NCBI RefSeq assembly: GCF_000969905.1 | Contig: NZ_CP009520.1 | Coordinates: forward strand, 4,441,753-4,505,752 | Direction: 5' to 3' | Source: Methanosarcina vacuolata Z-761 | Lineage (GTDB): Archaea > Halobacteriota > Methanosarcinia > Methanosarcinales > Methanosarcinaceae | DNA length: 64,000 bases | Shown: positions 17,928-27,690 of the stretch, one piece after another | How the letters are laid out: each line of letters begins with the position of its first letter | How positions within the stretch are numbered: the stretch's first letter is position 1 | Notes under the pieces: model-generated | The model's database searches: none | What the model saw: the letters and a program-made list of their open reading frames with translations, nothing else | What the model was told of the DNA's origin: nothing | Position numbers and translations under genes: made by a program

Positions 17928-20615
17928 TATGTTTTCAATTCTTTCCCTGAAATTTCCATTACATATCTTTTCCCAGGCATCGGGAAAGGCATTGAGCAGA
18001 TTCTGGAGTTCTTCTTCTCTGTATACAAGATAGGCTTCGATTCCTTCTGCACTTCCTTCTGCACCTTCGAAAAATTTATTTTTCCCGGAAGCTTTTTCGC
18101 TCTCGACCGAACCCCATTCCCCAGTTCTCAGGTAAGAACCCAGCAGGTCAAGTGCAATTACTGTATCGTGAAGGTTTCCTAGCTGGTCCTGGAAGGCTTT
18201 AAGCTCTTTGATCAGGGTTTTTGAGTCTTCTCCAAGTACGCTCTCAAAAAATTCAAGGATATAACGCATTCCCTTGACTGCAATCCTGAGCCTGTGCAGG
18301 CGTTCAACAGGAAGATAAAGCCCTTCCACCCATTCGGAGTAAGCCCTGATATCTGCTAAACGTGCGTAGAGAATTGAAGGAAGAACTTCTCTTACCCTAT
18401 GGGGTAATGAATCATGTTTTTTGTTAGTCGCAGGAAGTATCAGGGTTTCTGGAGAGGCAAGTGCATCTGAAAAGTCTCTTTTGAAAGCCAGGTATTTTTC
18501 ACTGTCCAGATAATCAAGCATGTTTTTCCTGGCTTTTTTTCGCTCTTCCGTAAGCACTGCAAAAAGAGAATCAAGATCATGTTCATGTTCTGGAGGCAAG
18601 GTTTTCAGGTACTTTTCGGCTTTCTCGCGGAAAACGTCCAGGTCCCTGACTTCCCCAAGTGAACCAAGCGTTCTCCTGAACCCTTTGAGATGAGGCTCAA
18701 GCTGCTCGGAATCAAGATAAGCCTCAAAAACCCTTGCTGCAGCTCTCATTCTGCGGACTGCAACCCTCATATCATGCAATTCTTCGATATCCTCCCCTTT
18801 TATAGTTCCTTCTTCATGAGAGAGCATACAGGAAAATTGATGGGAAAATATTCTGCAGGCAAGCTGCGCCATAGAGTCAGTCGGTTTGATAATTACCTCT
18901 CCACCCAGCATACACTTCTTCTTTGCAGCCTGTTTTTCCTTTGCAGCCTGTTTTTCCTTTGCAGCTTGTTTCTCCTTTGCAGCCTGTTTTTTTTCTAGTC
19001 TTTTTTCCTCCTTTACTTGCTTTTTTTCTGGCTTTTTTCCCTCTCCGGCCTGTTTCTTTGTTTCTATTTCTTTTGTTTCGGATTCTTTTTCAATTATAAC
19101 TTTTTCGTACTCAGTAGCCTGAGAAAACAGGAGTTTGTTTCCGTAGAGATATTTCCAGAGTTTACTTTGTGTCTCAAACTTTTTTGCAGTTTTTTCAGTT
19201 ACATCCCCTATTATTTCTATATCCAGAACGTTTTCAAGCGACCTTATCTTTCCTGGCTGGATTTTGAGGGATTCGAAAAGGTCTGCAATTGACACAATAG
19301 CTGCAAGCATCAGAGATTTGTTCTGTAGACCTGGAGGCAGCCCCGTGTGGAATCCTTTCAAGCTTGAGATTAAACTTTTTTCGCTTACGTAATGGCTTAC
19401 AAAAAGATCCTGAAGTTCAATGATCAGGGTGAGCATTAAAATTTCGTGAAGCCTGAATCCTTTTACAGGATGTGTTAGAAGAATTTCCCTGCTCATACGT
19501 GCGCTCTCGCCAGGAAAAATGGAGTTTCCGATATCCTTCAGGAAGGCTGCAAGTCCTAGGAGTTTTCTCTCTTCCTGTCCCAGTTCATGGTATACAGACA
19601 GACCATCAAAAAGCGTAAGAGCATATTCCCTGCATTTTTCGGTCCGGTTTTTATTTGCTCCGTAATACTCGAGCAGGCTTTCCGGGTTCCATTGTTTAAA
19701 TTCTAACGCTTTCTTTTCCTTTTTCGAAATACAACTTTTCCCTGCCTGGAAATGGAATTCAGGATCTTTTTCTTTGTAGGTTGTAAAAGGAAAAATAAGA
19801 AGCCTCTTTTCTTTAAATTCTGAACGCAGAGCTTTTATTTTGTTTTGGGAAACTCTTAAAAGCGAGCTGAGCTCTTCACAGCTCTGTCCCCTATCAAGTC
19901 CCATCAAAATCTGAGCCTGCTTACCATACATGTTTTTCTGGTCTGCAAGCTGCGCGCAAAAAGCTCTTTCTCTCAGGTTAAGGAAGGTTTTTTCAGGAAG
20001 GTTCTCAATGAAAAGAAAAGCTCTTTCGAACTTGGAAAAAGGGCTTTCTTCCAGGTTGTAATGCTTGAGCAGGAAAAGTCGGATAGTTTCTAGGTCTTCC
20101 AAGCTTCCTTCGCTTTTAAGCTCAACTTCAAACTCATTATAGTGCTTTTCCCTTCCTTTACTTTTCAGGTTTACCCGGTCTAGGTAAGTCTCAGCTATAA
20201 GCTTTTTTCCCATTTTTACCTGGCGAATTACCCTTTTCTGTTTGAGGGACAGCAGTGGAAAAAGGTCAAATCCTGCCGTAAATTCAAAAATCAGATCTCT
20301 AATACGGGAATCAGGACATGCGAGTACTGAGATTCCATCAGGCAGGAAACTTACATACTCTTCTCGCCTGTGAGTTCCACCTTCAAAACCTCCCAGGCTT
20401 TTAATAGTAACCCAGCTTCCGTCTTCCCCAGATGACTTCCTGACACGCAGGTAGTAACCCGAAGCCATAATAGCCCGATCCTCAGTATCAAAGAAAATAT
20501 CCTCATTTAACTGGATTTTCGCTTCCGAAAGAGAGTATGAAGCAAGCTTTGAAAGGCTTTCAAGGGCCTGAAAATCCGTTTCTTCCATTACCAAAAATTT
20601 TGATTCTATCTCCAT
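17910..20615 (-). CDS. CYTH - degenerate HD - CHAD protein, probable polyphosphate-binding
   Basis: A 901-aa multidomain protein. Residues 1-200 are a CYTH (triphosphate tunnel) domain opening MEIESKFLV with TIKSLGG and YLDRV strands. A helical segment follows. Around residue 340-440 a region aligns by eye with the HD domain of the adjacent Ppx, but the HD pair reads LKDIG instead of LHDIG. A Lys/Glu/Ala linker has KEKQAA repeats, and a C-terminal CHAD domain has MRVAVRRMRAAARVF and HRLRIAVKGMRYILEF. CHAD domains bind polyphosphate. An in-frame codon at 20696 exists, but ATG 20615 matches the CYTH start and follows GGTGGGAG. Confidence 0.88.
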   Translation of the reverse strand: MEIESKFLVMEETDFQALESLSKLASYSLSEAKIQLNEDIFFDTEDRAIMASGYYLRVRKSSGEDGSWVTIKSLGGFEGGTHRREEYVSFLPDGISVLACPDSRIRDLIFEFTAGFDLFPLLSLKQKRVIRQVKMGKKLIAETYLDRVNLKSKGREKHYNEFEVELKSEGSLEDLETIRLFLLKHYNLEESPFSKFERAFLFIENLPEKTFLNLRERAFCAQLADQKNMYGKQAQILMGLDRGQSCEELSSLLRVSQNKIKALRSEFKEKRLLIFPFTTYKEKDPEFHFQAGKSCISKKEKKALEFKQWNPESLLEYYGANKNRTEKCREYALTLFDGLSVYHELGQEERKLLGLAAFLKDIGNSIFPGESARMSREILLTHPVKGFRLHEILMLTLIIELQDLFVSHYVSEKSLISSLKGFHTGLPPGLQNKSLMLAAIVSIADLFESLKIQPGKIRSLENVLDIEIIGDVTEKTAKKFETQSKLWKYLYGNKLLFSQATEYEKVIIEKESETKEIETKKQAGEGKKPEKKQVKEEKRLEKKQAAKEKQAAKEKQAAKEKQAAKKKCMLGGEVIIKPTDSMAQLACRIFSHQFSCMLSHEEGTIKGEDIEELHDMRVAVRRMRAAARVFEAYLDSEQLEPHLKGFRRTLGSLGEVRDLDVFREKAEKYLKTLPPEHEHDLDSLFAVLTEERKKARKNMLDYLDSEKYLAFKRDFSDALASPETLILPATNKKHDSLPHRVREVLPSILYARLADIRAYSEWVEGLYLPVERLHRLRIAVKGMRYILEFFESVLGEDSKTLIKELKAFQDQLGNLHDTVIALDLLGSYLRTGEWGSVESEKASGKNKFFEGAEGSAEGIEAYLVYREEELQNLLNAFPDAWEKICNGNFRERIENIVKNLY

Positions 20616-21421
20616 ACTCTTTTTCTCCCACCCAAATCCCCAACTTTTTGTGAAATAGTTTGTCCGAAAGCCTTTTGTAAAATGGTTTGCCTGCAAGCCT
20701 TTTTAAAAAAGGCTTGAGTGAAAACCCCCAGAAGGGGGCATGGTTAAGCAAACGATTTAGCAAACGATTTAGCAGACGATTTCATAAATAAAGACTATAA
20801 ATTTCGCTCTTTCCAGCACGTCGTTATTTCCTGTAATTAAAGGATTATAATTAAGTTAAATGTATAGATGTATGTTTGAAGCTACAATTAAATTAGTTTA
20901 GATGCTATAAACCACAGGATTTCGATAGAGTTATTTTTTCTAAATTATTCCTCTCCATTGTTTTTATATAATTACTGCTCAAATCCTTATAAATAAATCT
21001 AATGTTATTCTTTTTACCTGTTATAGTTTATCAGTGATTGTTACTTTTCAAACTAATATTAGTTGAATCGTCCTATAAAATTGTTTTAATATTTATTTCC
21101 TGAAAATAACTACTTCATCAAATAAAATATCTCGGAAATTAGCCTTTTCGAGATTCCTGCCCCATATATTTGGTTCATACCACTGATTCTTATTATTGGC
21201 TCGAACTAATAGCTTGTATTACTGGCTCATTAATCCGGCTGAAATATTTCAATTGAGTAACATTGAGTAAACAATTCAAAAAAGCTAAATGCAGTAAAAC
21301 ATATCTACTAAAAATTTAAAAAATATTAGGGAATATTCTCAAAATCCGGCTTATCAGGAACTTAGTTTATTAATACTAAATCTGAACCGATCTTACTAAA
21401 TAAAGTTTATTCATGTGAAAT
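20616..21421. other. Intergenic region upstream of cdc6
   Basis: About 800 AT-rich bases between the CHAD gene and the 22-bp array. GC-poor runs such as AGCAAACGATTTAGCAAACG (20751-20776) repeat three times. No ORB motif (TCCAGTGGAAA plus G run), gene or RNA is visible. Confidence 0.5.
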
Positions 21422-21530
21422 CTTGTTTGGTTGTTTAGAAATCCTTGCTTGGTTGTTTAGAAATCCTTGCTTGGTTGTTTAGAAATACTTGCTTAGTTGT
21501 TTAGAAATACTTGCTTAGTTGTTTAGAAAT
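21422..21530. repeat. 22-bp tandem array upstream of cdc6
   Basis: Five copies of TTGCTTGGTTGTTTAGAAAT plus two bases. It lies about 190 nt before cdc6. It is not an ORB array, since the unit lacks the TGGAAA core. Confidence 0.9.
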
Positions 21531-21717
21531 CACTTAATTCAGAATGCAGAACCACCTTATTACTGACTTTGTAACTCGGCAATCCAGGTTCCAGACAAAA
21601 ATACTTTTACAGTCTCGAACTTTCATATTACTGAGCTTTCAATATTATCGAAGTTTCAATATTCGAGCTTTCACTTATTAATGATAAATAGATTAATGAC
21701 TTATGGAGTAACTTCCT

Positions 21718-22839
21718 TTGACAGGTAATGATATACTACTCTGGGATGAGACCCTATTTAAGGACCCGTCTGTGCTTGAGCCTGACTATCTCCCTGAATA
21801 TTTTCCTCATAGGGAGTCACAATTAAATGGGCTCAGATTTGCGCTCAAGCCAGCCCTTCGCGGTATGCGGCCTTTGAATTGTTTGCTTGTAGGTCCTCCC
21901 GGAACAGGAAAAACCAGTGCAGTTATGAAGGTATTCGGGGAAGTTGAAGCCCATGCAACTGGTGTCGTTACTGTTAAAGTTAACTGTCAGATTGACTCCA
22001 CACGTTTTGCAGTAATGTCCAGGATTTACAGGAAGCTTTTTGGAATCTCTCCTCCCAACTCGGGAATTGCTTTCAGGAAAATCTTTGAGGCCGTTGTTAA
22101 TTTTCTAGTCTCTTCGGAGAAAGTTCTGCTTGTTGCTCTGGACGACCTTAATTATCTCTGCTATGAAGGGCATGCTAATGAAGTAATGTACTCGCTTTTA
22201 AGGGCACATGAACAGTACCCCGGAACAAAGATAGGGGTAATTGGAATTGTAAACGATGCTTCGGACCTCTATTGCCTGGATTCCAGAGTGAATTCGGTAT
22301 TCTTACCTGAAGATATTCCATTCCCGAGGTATGAAAGTGCCGAAATTCTTGATATTCTCAAAGACCGGGTAAAATACGGCTTTTATCCTAAAGTGATTTC
22401 TGACGAGTTACTTGAACTCGTGGTCTCGTATGTAGAACGGACAGGAGACCTCAGGGTTGGAATTGACCTCCTAAAACGTTCTGGTTTTAATGCCGAACGC
22501 AGGGGAAGCCGAACAATCTCGTCTGAAGATGTGGAAAAAGCGTATGAAGCGTCCAAACTGCTTCATCTATGCAGGGGTATCAGCCTCCTTTCAGGGCCAG
22601 AGAAACACTTGCTTGAGCTAATAGCAAAAAAAGGAGAAATCCAGGCAGGTGAACTTTACAAGTCCTTCCATGAATTAACTCAGCTTGGATACACTCGTTT
22701 TTATGGAATTGTCAATAAGCTCCAGGTGCTTAACTACATAGATGCGGATTTTACCGGCAAGGGCCAGAGAGGCAGAACGAGAATTATAAAAATAAAATTC
22801 AGGACTGAGGATGTTCTTAATTGTCTTAAGAAAGATTAA
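21718..22839 (+). CDS. cdc6: Orc1/Cdc6-family replication protein, divergent paralogue
   Basis: A 373-aa AAA+ ATPase with C-terminal winged helix. Walker A is GPPGTGKT (59-66). Walker B reads LLVALDDLNYL where canonical Orc1/Cdc6 has DE-x-D. Sensor-2 region TGDLRVGIDLLKRSG is present, and the winged helix (ELYKSFHELTQLGYTRFYGIVNKL) is intact. This suits the second, more divergent Orc1/Cdc6 of methanosarcinas rather than the origin-defining one. The start is TTG 21718 with GGAG about 10 nt upstream; no ATG is available in frame. The right end of the window carries ORB-like sites, but this gene's own flank does not. Confidence 0.87.
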   Translation: MTGNDILLWDETLFKDPSVLEPDYLPEYFPHRESQLNGLRFALKPALRGMRPLNCLLVGPPGTGKTSAVMKVFGEVEAHATGVVTVKVNCQIDSTRFAVMSRIYRKLFGISPPNSGIAFRKIFEAVVNFLVSSEKVLLVALDDLNYLCYEGHANEVMYSLLRAHEQYPGTKIGVIGIVNDASDLYCLDSRVNSVFLPEDIPFPRYESAEILDILKDRVKYGFYPKVISDELLELVVSYVERTGDLRVGIDLLKRSGFNAERRGSRTISSEDVEKAYEASKLLHLCRGISLLSGPEKHLLELIAKKGEIQAGELYKSFHELTQLGYTRFYGIVNKLQVLNYIDADFTGKGQRGRTRIIKIKFRTEDVLNCLKKD

Positions 22840-22914
22840 GCCCCAAACACGCCAACCCGTAATGAATTGCGGAGAATCCCGGCTTATATGTTTAAAATTA
22901 TCTTTTATCCGATG

Positions 22915-23033
22915 TTTTTAGTTCCATTTTTTAGTTCCATTTTTTAGTTCCATTTTTTAGTTCCATTTTTTAGTTCCATTTTTTAGTTCCATTTTTTAGT
23001 TCCATTTTTTAGTTCCATTTTTTAGTTCCATTT
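22915..23033. repeat. 13-bp tandem array downstream of cdc6
   Basis: Nine copies of AGTTCCATTTTTT starting about 75 nt after the cdc6 stop. T-rich runs in each unit could act as archaeal terminators for cdc6. Confidence 0.92.
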
Positions 23034-23111
23034 ATACTTCGTATTCTATTTCCTGATTAATCGATATCAAAGGGCATCTTAAAGTGGAAGGGTATATAGA
23101 TAATTAAGAGT

Positions 23112-23160
23112 GTAAACTACCTCCCCCCTCCGTCGGAGTCGAGGAAGGGGACTTACTGCC
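23112..23160. mobile_element. IS200/IS605-like end hairpin (relic)
   Basis: GTGTAAACTACC followed by a C-rich/G-rich stem (CCCCCCTC ... GAGGAAGGGG) and GACTTACTG resembles the subterminal hairpin at the ends of IS200/IS605-group elements. No TnpA or TnpB frame is nearby, so it would be a relic. Confidence 0.35.
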
Positions 23161-23353
23161 TGGAAGTAAAACAGTTTTTTGCTTATTATAATACCTTAAA
23201 AGCTTTCAAAAGAACTGAATATAGGCTGAAATGAGACTGAAAATAAGCTAAAAAGGGGCTGAAAAGGGCAAAAGAAGCTGAAAAAGGAGCGAAATAAACG
23301 GAAAAGAAGCTGAAAAGAGATATAAAAAGAGGATTAAACGAAATCTAAAAACA

Positions 23354-23425
23354 AGCCTGAAAAATGAGAACGGAGATTCACATGGATTTCCGGGAAAACC
23401 GAAAATACATGTTTTTCAGGCTTGA
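23354..23425. terminator. Inverted repeat between cdc6 and thermosome genes
   Basis: AAGCCTGAAAAATG at the left pairs with CATGTTTTTCAGGCTT at the right, giving a 12-14 bp stem with a ~45-nt loop. It lies 100 nt beyond the thermosome stop on a convergent spacer and may terminate or stabilise that transcript. It could also be a small mobile element. Confidence 0.45.
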
Positions 23426-23525
23426 AATCTTTCCCGACTAAATATTTTAAAAAAGGAGCAGTGAGAAAAATGCACCTTTTTTGGGTTTAGCCAGTACTTG
23501 ATTTATCGTCTTATTTTTCAGGAAT

Positions 23526-25181
23526 TTACATCATTCCTGGGGGCATTCCGCCCATTCCGCCCATTCCTGGAGGCATTCCACCTGGCATTCCGCCCATTTC
23601 TTCAGGGCTTGCTGCACGGGTAGAAGCTATGATATCGTCAATCCTGAGAATCATAACTGCAGACTCGGTAGCTGCATTGATAACCTGGGTCTTGACTCTG
23701 AGGGGTTCTACTACGAAGTTTTCCCACATGTCAACGACTTTGCCTTCGAAAACATCGAGTCCTGCGGTCTTTACACCTTTCTCGTGCTGAGAACGAAGCT
23801 CCATAAGCATGTCAATGGGGTCAAGCCCTGCATTTTCTGCAAGAGTCCTCGGAATAACTTCGAGAGCTTCGGCATAGGCTTTGACTGCAAGCTGTTCTCT
23901 GCCTTCAAGGGTTGCTGCGTATTCCTGGAGCCTCAGTGCAACCTCAACTTCAGGGGAACCGCCGCCTGCAACAAGCTTTCCGTCCTCGATTGCAACTCCA
24001 ACCACACGAAGTGCATCCTCAAGAGCGCTGGTGATACTGTCAACTACATGCTCTGTGCCGCCGCGCAGCAGGATTGTTACAGCCTTCGGGTTGTCGCAGC
24101 CTGTGACAAAGGTCATGCTGTCGCCGCCAACCTTCTTCTCTTCGACGAGGCCTGCATATCCGAGGTCTTCGGGAGTAATTTCATCCATGTTAGTGATGAG
24201 TTTGCCGCCTGTTGCTCTTGCGAGCTTTTCCATGTCGCTCTTTTTAACTCTGCGGACAGCAAAGATACCTGCTTTTGCAAGGTAGTGCTGGGCAAGCTCT
24301 TCAATTCCTTTCTGGCAGAAGACAACGTTTGCTCCGCTGCCGATAACTTTCTGGACGATCTTCTTGAGCATCTGTTCTTCCTGGTCAAGGAAGGACTGGA
24401 GCTGGTCAGGAGAAGTTATGGAGATTTCCGCATCTACTTCGGTGTCCTTCAGTTCGATTGCGCTATTGAGAAGAATGATTTTTGCGTCCTTAATTTTTTC
24501 AGGCATGTTGGGGTGGATTCTTTCCTTATCAATGATCATGCCCCGGATAAGCTCGGAATCCTCTACCTTGCCGCCGACTTTCTTAACAACATTGATGTTG
24601 TCTCTGTCAACAGTATTCTTTCCATTTGTGTCCACAACGCTTGTTACAGCATCTACGGCAATCCCTGAGAGGAGCTTTTTGGAGGACTCTGCACCCTTTC
24701 CAGTCATTGCGGTTTCAGCAATGCTGACAAGCAGGTCACGGTTGGACATTTCTACTGTCATTGCAAGGGAGTTCAGGACTTCTACGGCTTTATCGGCTGC
24801 AAGCCTGTACCCTGATGCGATAATTGTCGGGTGGATTTCCTGCTCGATTAAGTCTTCTGCTTTCTTTAAGAGTTCACCTGCGACCACGGCTGCACTGGTA
24901 GTGCCGTCTCCGACTTCTTCATCCTGGGTCTTGGCTACTTCTACTACCATCTTTGCTGCAGGGTGTTCGATGTCCATTTCTTTGAGAATGGTTGCCCCGT
25001 CGTTTGTAATTACCACATCGCCCATGGAGTCAACGAGCATTTTATCCATGCCCTTGGGACCAAGGGTTGTTCTGACTGCTTCTGCTACTGCCTTTGCAGC
25101 CATGATATTGTTACTCTGGGCATCCCTGCCTCTGGTTCGCTTACTTCCTTCTTTTAAAATGAATATTGGCTGTCCTGCCAT
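23526..25181 (-). CDS. ths: Thermosome subunit (group II chaperonin)
   Basis: A 551-aa archaeal chaperonin subunit that assembles into the double-ring ATP-dependent folding chamber. Recognisable elements are the N-terminal [34 protein letters not shown], the ATP-site GDGTTSAAV, the GGGSPEVE loop and the Gly-Met-Pro-rich C-terminal tail ending PPGMM. The start follows GGAGGATTAAATC. Several thermosome paralogues exist in methanosarcinas; I cannot tell which subunit this is from sequence alone. Confidence 0.95.
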   Translation of the reverse strand: MAGQPIFILKEGSKRTRGRDAQSNNIMAAKAVAEAVRTTLGPKGMDKMLVDSMGDVVITNDGATILKEMDIEHPAAKMVVEVAKTQDEEVGDGTTSAAVVAGELLKKAEDLIEQEIHPTIIASGYRLAADKAVEVLNSLAMTVEMSNRDLLVSIAETAMTGKGAESSKKLLSGIAVDAVTSVVDTNGKNTVDRDNINVVKKVGGKVEDSELIRGMIIDKERIHPNMPEKIKDAKIILLNSAIELKDTEVDAEISITSPDQLQSFLDQEEQMLKKIVQKVIGSGANVVFCQKGIEELAQHYLAKAGIFAVRRVKKSDMEKLARATGGKLITNMDEITPEDLGYAGLVEEKKVGGDSMTFVTGCDNPKAVTILLRGGTEHVVDSITSALEDALRVVGVAIEDGKLVAGGGSPEVEVALRLQEYAATLEGREQLAVKAYAEALEVIPRTLAENAGLDPIDMLMELRSQHEKGVKTAGLDVFEGKVVDMWENFVVEPLRVKTQVINAATESAVMILRIDDIIASTRAASPEEMGGMPGGMPPGMGGMGGMPPGMM

Positions 25182-25254
25182 GATTTAATCCTCCATTAGT
25201 GTGAGTTTGAAATAGCTCTACAATTAAAATCGCATTTTACATGTTTGTACTTCT

Positions 25255-25262
25255 ATATAAAC
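25255..25262 (-). promoter_or_regulatory. Candidate thermosome TATA box
   Basis: TTTATATA on the minus strand, about 75 nt upstream of the thermosome ATG, would start transcription near 25232. No distinct heat-shock operator could be singled out. Confidence 0.4.
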
Positions 25263-26185
25263 TCATCCCGCTGGTAGTTCTGGATCCAACATTTCGCAGT
25301 ATTTTTTTGAAAATAAATATTTTATCTTGATAGCGTTTTTGGACCATAGTAAAGTAATTTGGGCCTATAACGACATTTGGTGATAAGTGAATTATGCCAT
25401 TTTTATTTTCCAATATGATGGCAGAGCTCAAAAACCTCTTCTTATGGGTAATTTTCCGGAATATTGTGAAGAACTTCTATGCTATGTCAATTGATTGTGT
25501 TAATGATTATGTCCCCTTCAAGAGAGTCAAAGATAGTTGGGAAGATCTCTATAATCTTGAGGGGAGTGTCTAAAACCAAATTTCAATCCTTCCGGCCTTT
25601 CTCGATTTATGAGTATTCTAAAAACCGAAAAAGCTATAAAAAACTGTAATTTTTCTCACCTCACTAAACAAAATAAAAAACGTTTCAGGGACTTAACTTA
25701 TGATTTGAAATTAAAAATAAATTAATACTTTATTCTACAAAATATAGTGTATTACCTCTTTTTTTCAAAAAATACGTATAATTCCGATTTAAAACTCTGT
25801 TTACTTCAATTTAAAATCATAAAATTTATCTAGAAGTATTGTACTCCTTTTTTTGGTGAACACTTGTGAAATCTCTGTGTATCACATTGAACAAAAAGTC
25901 TAAATAGAAATTATTTTTGGAGGTATTAGGCATTTTTGATTTCATATTACCAGTCAAATGTACAGGTATAGATCCTGATCTTAATTGGTTTAATAAGAAA
26001 ATTATCCAAAAAAAATGCGATATGGGGAATTTACACCTCTTTAAGAAGTTTCATTTAAGAAATTACTGTTATTTGGCTATATTTTTGTCATAAGGAGTTA
26101 TTAATCTCTTTGTTAATGAAAAAAATGTATTAAAATGCTTAAATGAAAGTTAAGAACAAAAGCACTATAGTATGTATTTTGGAAA
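25263..26185. other. Intergenic region before the beta-lactamase-fold gene
   Basis: About 920 AT-rich bases with no supportable gene. The stretch CTCACTAAACAAAATAAAA near 25657 recurs, with one base different, near 13492 in another empty region, so both probably hold decayed copies of one element. Confidence 0.45.
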
Positions 26186-26194
26186 GTGTCGATA

Positions 26195-27217
26195 ATGCAA
26201 AGAAACTACTGGCCAACTATAAAATGGAAAGCTGTAGACCCGGTAACCTTGAGAATGGATTCAGAAAAGCTTTCAGAGCTTGAACCCATGATAAAAGCCG
26301 AGTACAGCAATATAAATGGTATTGTTGTTGTGAAAAACGGACATATTGCTTATGAAAGATACTTTAATGGTTATGGCCCGGATGATACACACCATGTGGC
26401 ATCTGTAACAAAAAGCATAATATCTGCTCTTATTGGTATTGCCATAGATGAAAGGTATATTGAAAATGTAGACCAGAAGGTGCTGGATTTTTTCCCCGAG
26501 TATGTTCCCGATTCTGCTGATTTACAAAAACGAGAAATCACCATACGCCATCTTCTCACTATGACGGCTCCCTATCCATTTGAGGATTGGCACGAACAGC
26601 TGGACAGAATGTGTATGCAACCTGACTGGGTAAAGTATATTCTGGATATGCTGGGCCAAAAAGGAAGTATTGGAACTTTTAAGTATTCCACTGCAGGGGC
26701 GCACCTGCTTTCAACTATCATTACTCGTAGCACAGGAAAAAGTGCCCGTGAGTTTGCCAATGAACGCTTATTTAGACCCATTGGCATGAAAGAAATCCCG
26801 GATCATGAAATGAAAGCGTTTGGGTTTGAGGATTTATTCGGGAAAAATATGAAAGGATGGGTTAAAGACCCAAACGGTAACTCTACGGGAGGATGGGGAC
26901 TTACGCTGACTCCCCGTGACATGGCACGTTTCGGTTTTCTATATCTTAACCATGGAATCTGGGACAATAATCAGATTATTTCCGGGACATGGATTGACGA
27001 ATCAACAGCTATGAACCTCAATAAATACGGTTATCTGTGGTGGTTACGTGAAGATGACGGAGTTTTTGCATATTTAGCACTGGGAGACGGTGGTAATGTT
27101 ATTTGTTGTATTCCAGAAAAAGACCTGATCATAGCAATTGCATCAGAATTCATTATTAATCCTCTTGACAGGTGGAAATTGATTAAAGAATGTATTATCC
27201 CGGCTGCAGTGAACTAA
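26195..27217 (+). CDS. Serine hydrolase of the beta-lactamase / penicillin-binding fold
   Basis: A 340-aa class-C-beta-lactamase-like hydrolase (pfam Beta-lactamase group). The nucleophile motif SVTK sits around residues 70-73, the Tyr motif is YSTAG, and GDGG near the C-terminus takes the place of the KTG box. No signal peptide is seen, so it is probably cytoplasmic. Such proteins act as esterases, transesterases or peptidases; the substrate cannot be inferred. GTG 26186 or ATG 26195 start; GGAAAGTG precedes. It stands alone in long AT-rich flanks with mobile-element hairpins just downstream, which is compatible with acquisition from bacteria. Confidence 0.8.
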   Translation: MQRNYWPTIKWKAVDPVTLRMDSEKLSELEPMIKAEYSNINGIVVVKNGHIAYERYFNGYGPDDTHHVASVTKSIISALIGIAIDERYIENVDQKVLDFFPEYVPDSADLQKREITIRHLLTMTAPYPFEDWHEQLDRMCMQPDWVKYILDMLGQKGSIGTFKYSTAGAHLLSTIITRSTGKSAREFANERLFRPIGMKEIPDHEMKAFGFEDLFGKNMKGWVKDPNGNSTGGWGLTLTPRDMARFGFLYLNHGIWDNNQIISGTWIDESTAMNLNKYGYLWWLREDDGVFAYLALGDGGNVICCIPEKDLIIAIASEFIINPLDRWKLIKECIIPAAVN

Positions 27218-27432
27218 ACTTATCACCACCCGGTCTGGAAAAGATATTTTACTGTAATTGATGTGTCGACCTGCCGAATATACAATTTATACGCTTAAAA
27301 AAGTGGAAGTCAAATTATTAATTTCAGAATGAGATTCTTACGAGCTCCAGAATGAGATTCTTACGAATTCCAGAATGGGTTTTTCTTCCTGATTTCTGGA
27401 AGACTATCAGGTATAGAGGCACATATAGTTTC

Positions 27433-27640
27433 AATCAAAGTTGCGCTGGCGCACCCCGCTGCAAGCAACGGGGTATGTTCGCGCCACCGCTCGAAATTCC
27501 GTCAAAGGAAATAGTAACCCTAAACGGTTTAGTTTGAGCAGAAGTTAACAACCGAAAAATGGAATTGATAATTATATAGTCATCAACGGTTACCGGGGAA
27601 GTTTCCATCCCCGCAGCAAGCTAGCGGGGTATTCGACTGA
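27433..27640. mobile_element. IS200/IS605-like pair of GC hairpins
   Basis: Two GC-rich stems stand out from AT-rich surroundings: 27447-27486 (GGCGC/GCGCC outer, CCCCG/CGGGG inner) and 27608-27627 (CCCCGC/GCGGGG). Both are followed by GTATKTTCG-like bases, and their loops share GCAAGC. Repeated hairpin ends in one orientation without a transposase suggest a non-autonomous IS200/IS605-type element. Confidence 0.45.
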
Positions 27641-27690
27641 AATAATTCGTTATTTGCTCTTGGAAACCAGAGAATTCTTGAATTAACTTT

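Noticed and set aside
23784..25188. Long plus-strand frames opposite the thermosome gene
   Set aside because: Antisense shadows of a strongly biased gene.
27433..27500. tRNA-like GC-rich stem
   Set aside because: Lacks a T-arm consensus and a cloverleaf; better explained as a mobile-element hairpin.
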